This document shows, in pieces, positions 56,701 through 64,000 of a stretch of 64,000 nt of DNA. Numbering within the stretch: the first letter of the stretch is position 1; every line of letters begins with the position of its first letter. The stretch is from the NCBI GenBank assembly GCA_905116865.2, contig CAJHNH020002773.1, positions 1,176,992 through 1,240,991 of the forward strand, given 5' to 3'. Made by a program: the position numbers and the translations under genes. Source of the DNA: Candidula unifasciata. Taxonomy: Eukaryota > Mollusca > Gastropoda > Stylommatophora > Geomitridae. The notes below the pieces were generated by a model that was not told the DNA's origin, did not search any database, and saw only the letters and a program-made list of their open reading frames with translations.

Positions 56701-59700
56701 CGGCCCGTAATGGTTGGAAGGCTCAGTATATAGATGTAAAATTAAGCAGTTATGTACAGAAAGTGGCTATTCCTTGGATTAATGCAGCATTTCTTGCAGT
56801 TCCCTTGACTGCAGTCACCCATTGTTTACCTCATTCCTTGGATGAGCCCAGAATCGTTGTGCCATGTATTGACTGCATTCATGGAAGCCTCCTTGGATGG
56901 TAGGTAATGCCCATGCTCTGCCTCTGCATTCCCTTGTCATTGACCAGTCTGCACGCAGCCTTATCGATCTTTGAAAATCGATCAGTCAGTGAGGTGCCAT
57001 CTCCACAGCGAAGATTGCCTGTAAGGGATTTCCAGCACTCTCTCTCTTGCCCTGGTTGTACGCTCTCTGACTGGTGTTTGTCCATCTCTTTGTGTTGTCC
57101 TCCTACTTGTAACATTGTTTACCTCTTGCTGTCTTACCCTTTCCTCCAGTATGGTTTTTAAAAGCATATTATGTCTTTTAATATGGCTAAATTTTCCCCG
57201 TGTGGGTTCCGGGGTTCTATTACAGGGAATACAAGAGTAGACCCACTGCTTATCCAAAAGCATCTCGTGAGAGTTGACTAATTGGGAGCTTCCTTCGAAG
57301 TCGGAGTGCAAGGAACCAGCAGTCTGCATACAAATGAGTCAGATCTGTAAAACAGATGCACACACAACACTCGGGTTCTGGAACAGGACTGCAGTCCAGA
57401 AGTGGATGAACTTCTAGAACTTTCGGACAGAGTTTACAGCTGGTGAATGTGAAGAAGAAGGAGAAAAGTATGGCTATAATATTTAATTGTATCTTTTTGT
57501 CTTTACATTTCTTTCCATATTTCTCTTTTCATTCACAGTCTTTCCAGAACCTCTGTGTCGGACTGTTTTTGTTTCCACGAAATACGACCTATTCTTCTGT
57601 ATACCAACATCTCCAGGGACTCAATTTGATTTGCTAGTTGCTTGTTCATTGTCCAAGTTTCTGTGCCATATAGCAGGACTGAGTATACATAACATTTGAT
57701 GATTCTCATTTGTAATGTGTTGTTTATCTCTTTATCTGCTAATAATTTTCACATCTTATTAAAAACTTCTTGAAAATCTCAGGGCATTCCCTATGGTGAA
57801 TTAAAGTCGAGTAGAAGATGTTGAGACCGACCTCTGCTACGATATAAGGATGTGTGCAAGTGGGACATGAATGATACAGGTATTGAGGTGGACTCAAGGG
57901 AACAAAAGGCAATGGACCATGTTGTGTGGAGAGGGCACATCAGAGCAGGGATGAGAATGAAGGAAGAAAGGATACGAGCTGAGCGTCTGAGATAAAACAC
58001 ATTGAACTCAAATGTTGACAACTTTCCTACTGAAATTCCATGCTGTAATTGTGGAAGACTTTTTTAACTCTTTGAGTCCCAGAGGGTTTAGCATCACAGG
58101 CCCAGGGGGTAGTCAAGAAAGTAATAAAATCGGCGCATCATGTGTTTATTTGGCTTCTAGGTAGGAACCTATGAACGTAGGATGCTTTCCTTGGGACTCA
58201 AAGAGTTAACGCAGGTGGGTCTTGCTAGTCACACTCGCCATCGCCATGGGCTGTGAGTCCCATGCCTCCTCATAGCGCAGTATAACACTATTGTCTGAAA
58301 GACGGAAAAGTGTCGATCCAATATTGATCATATTGCCCTTTGAAAAATATGCGCCTTAGCACCACATCCTGATAGACTATTTCTGCCAAAAGGTCCTTTC
58401 ACTTCCCATTTTTTTTCACCTCTCCAGGTATGAGAATCAAGAGATAGCCCTGAATTGTGGCATGATGCTCCGCGAATGCTGCCGCTCTGAGGCCCTGGCC
58501 AAGATCTTGCTGAATTCTCCAGAGTTCTACAAGTTTTTCGAGTACGTTGAGGTGTCCACCTTTGATATTGCATCAGATGCTTTTTCCACCTTCAAGGTAA
58601 TATATGATTTCCTTAGAGGTAGAGGGTGTTTATGCCAGGACTTGATAGGATATTTTTGTAACAGTTCGACCAATCCAGTTAAGCATTGTGCAGGAATAGC
58701 ATCTCAAGAACAATAAAACGGCTATAGATACGTAAAACCTTGTTCAGCCGTACAGCCATGTAGCACAACAGTTATTTTGAGGCACCACAAAACTGTGACA
58801 GAGTAACTTGTAGCCCAGTCTGCCTGGGTCTTGTGCAGGACATTCATACAGGGTCTCATTTGATAGAACATACAGGATTTTGTCATTTGATAAAACATAC
58901 AGAGTGTTGTCATTTGATAGAACATACAGGGTGTTGTCATTTGATAGCACTCACTGAGTGTTGTCATTGGATAGAACACACAGGGCGTTGTCATTTGATA
59001 GAACATACAGAGTATCATTTGGTAGGACATACACAGAGTATCACTTGATAGTACGTACAGAGTATATACACATTTTAGTTTATTAGAGATACACGTTTGT
59101 TAACCTGTATTTCTATTTTGTAAGCCAAGTTACAGAACAGCGTAAATTCTTCAGTAGTATATTCTAGGGCTCTGTTGGGGTGTAGACCCGCTGCCGCCTT
59201 AAAATAAAAGTTAGTTACATGTACTTTACAGGATGTTGCAGAACCAACCGTAGCATTTATTTTTGTAACTTTTTGTAGTTTTTTTCTTCCAAATTTACAT
59301 TTATTAATACGCCATTGCTTTCTGAAAGGCGGACTCTTGATACTACTGTGGAAACCAGCGCAAGGCGGTGTGCTGTCAGATCGCTTGCAGCTGTGATCAA
59401 ACCCGACACCCAGGTATTACGAAGGGTGTTCGCAACACCTAAACCACAGACGTTGCTTAACAAGCGCGTCATTAAAAAGTGTTTCCTTCAAAAGTCGGAG
59501 TGCGGTGAGGAACCAACAGTCTCAGTACAAATAGCCAGATCTGTAAAATTAGTGTGCACGCAAAACTAAAGTCTTGGAATAAGACCAAAGCCTAGGAGTG
59601 TACAAACAACCAGAACTTTTTGCCGGTGAACTCTTAAGAAGAAGAATAAACCTTTTTATGCTGTTAATTTGATCTTTCCTTTCCACTTCTAGGAACTGTT

Positions 59701-62700
59701 GACGAAACACAAAATGCTTTCCTCTGAGTTTCTGGAGCACAATTACGATGAGGTGTTTTCACATTATCAATCGCTCCTGAACTCAGAAAATTATGTCACT
59801 CGCAGACAAGCCCTAAAGGTGAGTTTTGTTTTTGTCAGAAGTAGTTTAAGTAGAGTAAAATCCTCTTTTTCCTCTGTGGGTTCCAGGGAAATCATTTTTG
59901 GGAGGGGAGGAAGAATAGACACGCTGCTCGTAAACAAAGAAAAAGGTTAGTTGAATATCCTTCACAGGTCTATGCAGAACTAGCCTGCATACTTGTTGGC
60001 TTTACTGAGCAATTTTACATTCTCTAATTCGCCATTACTTTCATTGCGTAACAGGTTAGTTGCGAACCCTTTACAGGACGTTGCAGAACCAACCCCAACA
60101 GCCCCTGGCTGTTGTGTGGTTTCTCTAGACAAATTTACATCTAGTAGTTTGCCATTTCTTTCTGGGCGGTCTGCCCCCTGATACCAGTGTCGAAACCAAC
60201 GCTAGGCGCATGGCTTGCAGCTGGGATTGTTTTGTTGTTGTTGGGTTTTAAGTACGTCCCCTCCAGATCTGCATTTGCAAATCACGGAAACGCCGTTCAA
60301 CCACATAGCAATGCAGCACGGTTAGATTAGGATACCACAAAGCTGTTACGCAGCAACCTGTCGTCCAGTGTGTGAGTTATGATGAAGGTGGAGAGTTGTG
60401 GTAAAGGTGGTGAGTTGTTATGAAGGTGGTGAGATGTGATGAATGAAGGTTGTGAGTTGTGATGAAGGTGGTGAGTTGTGATGAATGAAGGTGGTGAGTT
60501 GTGATGAAGGTGGTGAGTTGTGATGAATGAAGGTGGTGAGTTGTGATGAAGGTGGTGAGTTGTGATGAAGGTGGTGAGTTGTGATGAAGGTGGTGAGTTG
60601 TGATGAAGGTGGTGAGTTGTTATGAAGGTGGTGAGATGTGATGAATGAAGGTGGTGAGTTGTGATGAAGGTGGTGAGTTGTGATGAATGAAGGTGGTGAG
60701 TTGTGATGAAGGTGGTGAGTTGTGATGAATGAAGGTGGTGAGTTGTGATGAATGAAGGTGGTGAGTTGTGATGAAGGTGGTGAGTTGTGATGAAGGTGGT
60801 GAGTTGTGATGAAGGTGGTGAGTTGTGATGAATGAAGGTGGTGAGTTGTGATGAATGAAGGTGGTGAGTTGTGATGAATGAAGGTGGTGAGATGTGATGA
60901 ATGAAGGTGGTGAGTTGTGATGAATGAAGGTGGTGAGTTGTGATGAATGAAGGTGGTGAGTTGTGATGAATGAAGGTGGTGAGTTGTTATGAATGAAGGT
61001 GGTGAGTTGTGATGAATGAAGGTGGTGAGTTGTCTCCGTGGGGTTTTCAAGGGCCGACGGAAGCGCACCGGACACCGCAAGAGCCGCGGTGCTTTACGAA
61101 CAACCAGAACTTTTCGCCGGAGTTTACAGCTGGTGAACACGAAGAAAAAGAAGAATTCCAGCAGAAAGTCCTGGTTGTTCATACATATCTACTTTGGCTT
61201 TGTACCAGGGCCAGAGTTTTGCGTGTACATCCGTTTTACTGGCGTATTTGTTAGCAGACGACTGTATTCACCACAACTCACCACCTTCATTCATCTGTTT
61301 GACAGATCTGACTATGTATGCAGACTGTTGGTTCCTTGACTCTCAGGCAGATGCACTCCGACTTCGAAGGAAGCTCCCAATTAGTCGACTCTTACGACAT
61401 GCTTTTGGGTAGGCAGTGGGTCTATTCACATTTTCCCTTTATAGGTCATTTTATAGGGCCCCGAAACCCACACAGGGATCTGCTGGAATTCACAGCGGGT
61501 CAGCACAAAGAAAGAAGAGCCACTGGTATCTACAGTTTAAAGACACAGAAGATGGTGATTTATTAGCACATCTCGAGGAGAAATGAATAGAGAATAACCA
61601 AACAGGCACTGTAATGGGAAATAAATGGTGTAAGGAAATAAGGATATCCAAATCTTGTCTTGATCTTCTTGTACCTTGCAGGGTCGGGGTGAAGTACAAA
61701 TTATGGGAAAGTGCCCCTTTGTGTGCTTCGTAAATGGGGACTCTGCTATTCCATCTATCCATAGCTCACATGGTCGTCCTTTTCTTCGCTTCCCGCCTGG
61801 TCTGTAAATCCTCATTTGCTGTGGTATTTTGTCTGCCTCTTGCTTATCTGTCTTCGCTTTTCTGTCAGATGTTGTAAACATTTTTTTAAAATTCATTAAC
61901 TGTGAAATGATGTACAAATGAGTAACTGTATGTGAGGATTGGACTTGTGCCAGGATTGGACTTGTGCCAGGATTGGACTTGTGCCAGGATTGGACTGTGT
62001 GCGAGGATTGGACTGTGTACTAGGATTGGACTGGAAGGGCAAAATGTTAGACAGGCTTGTGTTTGTTTGTTAGCTTGCTTGTTTGTTCATTCGTTCTGAA
62101 GTATGATGTTTATGTTCTTCTTCTCCATGTTCACCGACTGTAAACTCTGGCAGAAAGTTCTGGGTATCCGTCTACCTCCAGATCTTTAGTCTTGTTCCAG
62201 AACCTGAGTACTGCATGCACATCTGTTTTACACATATCACTTATCTGTATGCAAATTGTTGGTTCCTTGCCTCTCAGGCAGATGCACTCCGACTTCGAAG
62301 GAAGCCCCCATTTAGTTGACTCTTACGACATTTTTGTTGGGGATGGATTGGGTGTATTCTGGTTTTACCCCAACGATGGGGCCTCGGAACCCACACGAGG
62401 ATATGTTGTTCATGAATGCTGTGCCTTGTAATCTGCTTCACACACACACACACACACAATAAAGTTGCTTATACTTGTTACAGTTGTTGGGAGAGTTGCT
62501 TTTGGACCGCCACAACTTCAGCACCATGAACCGCTACATCAGTAACCCAGAGAACCTAAAGCTGATGATGAATTTGCTGAGAGAAAAATCTAGAAACATT
62601 CAGTTTGAGGCCTTTCATGTTTTCAAGGTATCATTCTTTGACTGTTTCCACTTTTATTTACCACCTCTTTTGTCCTCTTTCTTTTCTGCTTTATTTTAAA

Positions 62701-63766
62701 AATTACTTCTCACGCCTTCTTTTTCTGCATGATTTGGAAAATTAAAACTGATGTCCTATACGTAGAAAGTCTTGCATCCCTTGATAAGACTCAGATAGGA
62801 ACATATTGTGGATTTTCTGTTCAGGGTGTGCAGGGAAATTAACAGGCTGATAGATTAGCTGCTGCTAGGGGGGTTGGGGGGGGGGGGGGGGAGGTTCTAG
62901 AAGATATGCAACACAGGAAAGGGAAGGAAACATAGGCAGACTTTTAAATCCGGCTGCAACTGGTAGTTAGCATGTTGACTCTTCATTGGCTACTTAGAAG
63001 GGAGACGGAGCACATGAAGGAATGTCCCGAGTGCAATAATGTCAGTTTCTATTTATTCATTCATCAAGGATGTATTGTTTTTTCAAGGGTTTATATACAG
63101 GAGGACAATGGCCAGTGAAAAAGCCAGATGTTTTTACTGTGATCAAAAGGAGAAGGATTAGACAGAATAACATAACCCTTGACCCGTGTGTCGATGGAAG
63201 CGCCATCACACAACACCTGCGGTCTTTCTCTTTCCTGTTGAAGAAGTGTGCGAGAATTTAGTCTGGTCGATTTCTCGAGGTTGTCATTCCAGGTTCTTCC
63301 TGGCTTCCCTCTTCTTTGACTACCCCCCGCCCTTCCTGCGTTCCTTGAAGTACAGTCTTTGCAGTCGAATCATTTCTCACCAAAGACTGTACCTCAAGGA
63401 CACCATAGAACTTGACTGAGATTCAGGGGGTGAGCCAGTAATACATTATGTATTGCTTGGGATTGAAAAGGGTTAAGTGATTGTTAATTGTGACCTAATG
63501 TCAGGGCTTCATAACTGATTTCGAATTGTGACCTAATGTCAGGGCGCCTAACTGATTGTAAATGTTATCATCTGCAGATTTTTGTGGCCAACCCTAACAA
63601 ACCACGACCAATCTTGGACATTCTGCTGCGAAACAAAGAAAAGCTCGTAGACTTCCTGACCCGCTTCCACACGGAGAGGTCCGAGGACGAGCAGTTTAAC
63701 GATGAGAAGAGCTACCTCATCAAGCAGATCAAGGAACTGCGGGCTCCGGAAGATGGGGACTCTTAG
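53638..63766 (+). CDS. Cab39: MO25 / calcium-binding protein 39, seven coding exons, 338 aa
   Basis: Coding exons are 53638-53742, 54905-55069, 56504-56622, 58428-58596, 59693-59818, 62484-62627 and 63578-63766, all with GT-AG junctions and consistent phase. The 338-aa product is close to the roughly 341 aa of vertebrate MO25. Recognisable blocks are [20 protein letters not shown] (1-20), [60 protein letters not shown], then [20 protein letters not shown] and FEAFHVFK, and near the end [20 protein letters not shown]25 is an armadillo-like helical-repeat scaffold in the cytoplasm. It binds the STRAD pseudokinase and, with it, activates LKB1; it also activates some STE20 kinases (established for the family). 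All exons are intact and no stops interrupt them, so it looks functional. Introns carry SINEs, LINE tails and two minisatellites. No AATAAA was seen before the window ends, so the 3' UTR may run on. Confidence 0.96.
53769..53880 (-). mobile_element. SINE-GAA, 3' part, in Cab39 intron 1
   Basis: CTTCTTCTTAGCAATTATCG, then GGCAGAAAGTTCTGGTTG; begins 27 bp after the exon 1 donor. Confidence 0.68.
54150..54400 (+). mobile_element. LINE tail with zinc-finger-like end
   Basis: Reads [20 protein letters not shown] followed by SHRHS. A C-x2-C…H-x3-4-H pattern of this kind sits at the very C-terminus of some LINE ORF2 proteins. Confidence 0.65.
54465..54790 (-). mobile_element. LINE 3'-end fragment
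   Basis: Minus frame reads [20 protein letters not shown], a classic post-RT block. Confidence 0.78.
54905..55069 (+). CDS. Cab39: Cab39 coding exon 2
   Basis: The acceptor is CCTCTATACAG. The exon reads [18 protein letters not shown] onward to NLARVDFE; the donor GTATGT starts at 55070. It has 55 codons, phase 0 at both ends. Confidence 0.95.
55083..55272 (+). mobile_element. SINE-GAA, 3' two-thirds, in Cab39 intron 2
   Basis: AAAGTTCCTCCTCCGAAGTC through GAGTTTACAGCCGGTGAAC. Starts 13 bp after the exon 2 donor. Confidence 0.72.
56015..56352. mobile_element. Inverted pair of SINE-GAA copies in Cab39 intron 2
   Basis: A + partial copy (56015-56118) faces a minus copy (56134-56352, starting (CTT)n CGTGTTCACC). 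Together they could form a hairpin in the pre-mRNA. Confidence 0.75.
56504..56622 (+). CDS. Cab39: Cab39 coding exon 3
   Basis: The acceptor is an A-run followed by TTTCAG. The exon reads [20 protein letters not shown] onward to LLIDLVKG; the donor GTAATT starts at 56623, phase 2. The tract just before the acceptor is A-rich rather than pyrimidine-rich, an unusual context for a 3' splice site. Confidence 0.93.
56975..57190 (-). mobile_element. LINE 3'-end fragment shared with 35435
   Basis: GAGGTGCCATCTCCACAGCG and TGTCTTTTAATATGGCTAAA. The next SINE is inserted in its end. Confidence 0.7.
57190..57468 (+). mobile_element. SINE-GAA with target duplication
   Basis: Flanked by TATGGCTA at 57182-57189 and 57469-57476. 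Body complete, with GAAGAAGAAGGAGAAAAG tail. Confidence 0.88.
57535..58000. mobile_element. LINE tail fragments, both strands
   Basis: 57535-57730 reads antisense as an RT-end block; 57780-58000 reads sense with a basic tail. Both are broken. Confidence 0.5.
58064..58209. mobile_element. MITE-TTAA copy 4, in Cab39 intron 3
   Basis: 146 bp, ends TTAACTCTTTGAGTCCCA and inverse. Confidence 0.88.
58428..58596 (+). CDS. Cab39: Cab39 coding exon 4
   Basis: The acceptor is TTTCACCTCTCCAG. The exon reads [18 protein letters not shown] onward to [14 protein letters not shown]; the donor GTAATA starts at 58597, phase 0. Confidence 0.95.
58857..59060. repeat. 27-bp tandem array in Cab39 intron 4
   Basis: About seven units of CATTTGATAGAACATACAGG plus GTGTTGT, with length variants near the end. 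Confidence 0.92.
59208..59460 (-). mobile_element. SINE-C copy in Cab39 intron 4
   Basis: ACTTTACAGGATGTTGCAGA, CGCCATTGCTTTCTG and CAGCTGTGATCAAACCCGA (antisense B box). Diverged. Confidence 0.7.
59460..59652 (+). mobile_element. SINE-GAA, 3' part
   Basis: AAGCGCGTCATTAAAAAGTG through GGTGAACTCTTAAGAAGAAG; ends 40 bp before Cab39 exon 5. Confidence 0.68.
59693..59818 (+). CDS. Cab39: Cab39 coding exon 5
   Basis: The acceptor is TTCCACTTCTAG. The exon reads [20 protein letters not shown] onward to [10 protein letters not shown]; the donor GTGAGT starts at 59819. It has 42 codons, phase 0. Confidence 0.95.
60053..60232 (-). mobile_element. SINE-C, head truncated
   Basis: GGTTAGTTGCGAACCCTTTA through TTGCAGCTGGGAT. 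A further decayed piece lies at 59945-60045. Confidence 0.78.
60373..61033. repeat. 19/23-bp minisatellite in Cab39 intron 5
   Basis: About 31 units of GGTGGTGAGTTGTGATGAA or the same with an extra TGAA. Variant order from about 60412 recurs from about 60611, so part of the array was duplicated as a block of about 200 bp. It gives a false 254-aa minus frame. Confidence 0.95.
61085..61480. mobile_element. Cluster of SINE-GAA pieces
   Basis: 61090-61150 (+ tail end), 61155-61260 (- piece) and 61295-61478 (- 5' half). Opposite orientations again. Confidence 0.65.
61615..61905 (-). mobile_element. LINE 3'-end fragment
   Basis: Minus frame reads [20 protein letters not shown], the basic block of a LINE tail. 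Confidence 0.75.
61931..62032. repeat. 17-bp tandem repeat
   Basis: About six units of TGTGCCAGGATTGGACT with small length changes. Confidence 0.92.
62116..62400 (-). mobile_element. SINE-GAA, near full length, in Cab39 intron 5
   Basis: CTTCTTCTCCATGTTCACCG through GGAACCCACACGAGG; flanks share TATGTT, a possible short target duplication. Confidence 0.82.
62484..62627 (+). CDS. Cab39: Cab39 coding exon 6
   Basis: The acceptor is TTGTTACAG. The exon reads [20 protein letters not shown] onward to [10 protein letters not shown], the most conserved block of MO25; the donor GTATCA starts at 62628. Confidence 0.95.
62823..63056 (+). mobile_element. RNH-LINE fragment in Cab39 intron 6
   Basis: GGGTGTGCAGGGAAATTAAC (a broken GVQGNEQADRLA) and AATGTCCCGAGTGCAATAAT at the end. 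A G run interrupts it. Confidence 0.65.
63578..63766 (+). CDS. Cab39: Cab39 last coding exon
   Basis: The acceptor is TCATCTGCAG. The exon reads [19 protein letters not shown] onward to [12 protein letters not shown], with stop TAG at 63764-63766. Confidence 0.95.
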   Translation: MFVANPNKPRPILDILLRNKEKLVDFLTRFHTERSEDEQFNDEKSYLIKQIKELRAPEDGDS

Positions 63767-64000
63767 CCTGCGGTCCTTTCTGTAGACCTGTATACTGTTT
63801 GTTTCCATAAAGAAAATTTTAATTATATTATCATGTTCTATGTGCTTGTTTGACTGGCTGTTGGTTGATCTTTCCAGGGTTTGATTGATGGTGCTTCCTA
63901 CGGGGTCATTGGGTGGTCTGCCTTGGGAAGGTTCGGCTGGGCCAAACAAACGTTAGTCTCCCCACAGAAAGTAGGTCACGTTCCATTGATAACTTTCTTG
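63767..64000 (+). other. Cab39 3' UTR and downstream
   Basis: No AATAAA found; CATAAAG at about 63808 could act as a weak signal. The minus open frame here is antisense to the last exon. Confidence 0.4.

Noticed and set aside
60418..61182. 254-aa minus-strand frame rich in His, Thr and Pro
   Set aside because: Shadow of the 19/23-bp minisatellite in a Cab39 intron, with SINE sequence at its end.

Overview
The window is eukaryotic nuclear DNA from an animal. It has two split genes on the + strand with GT-AG introns, a small tRNA-Val cluster, and a very heavy load of dispersed and tandem repeats. The MO25 protein is clearly metazoan. The crowd of tRNA-derived SINEs and 5'-truncated LINE tails is typical of a molluscan genome, and a gastropod is my best guess, but no sequence here proves the taxon. 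There are no bacterial genes, operons or CRISPR arrays. Most long open frames are tandem repeats, microsatellites or transposon debris.

Layout. 1-5 kb: minisatellites, including a 24-bp array with 432-bp higher-order structure, a 29-bp array and a 30-bp array. 5-22 kb: gene-free DNA with RNase H-bearing LINE fragments, SINEs, short inverted-repeat elements (MITEs), an 82-bp array, a 389-bp palindrome and a 620-bp tandem duplication. 22.3-32.1 kb: a seven-exon ADP-ribosylglycohydrolase-fold gene (402 aa), reconstructed by following splice sites and reading phase. 32-38 kb: repeats, including an open RNase H C-terminus of a second LINE type. 38.5-47 kb: four tRNA-Val(AAC) copies, one damaged, at least two of them inside a duplicated unit. 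44-53 kb: microsatellites and LINE tails. 53.6-63.8 kb: a complete seven-exon MO25/Cab39 gene (338 aa), whose introns carry SINEs and minisatellites.

Function. The MO25-like protein is the scaffold that holds the STRAD pseudokinase and LKB1 in the active complex. The ADP-ribosylglycohydrolase-fold protein belongs to a branch whose metal-binding acidic motifs are mostly replaced, so its activity is uncertain. Nothing in the sequence links the two genes in one pathway.

Repeat families named here. SINE-GAA: about 290 bp, GAA-rich tail, target-site duplications visible at four copies, one copy with a tRNA-like head. SINE-B, SINE-C and SINE-D: other tRNA-headed families. RNH-LINE: RNase H ends with a TTGAG-repeat tail. 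MITE-TTAA: 146 bp, four copies. MITE-8: about 270 bp, four copies, 8-bp target-site duplications. Insertions of SINE-GAA and MITE-TTAA into RNH-LINE copies give a relative order of activity. No complete reverse transcriptase or transposase was found.
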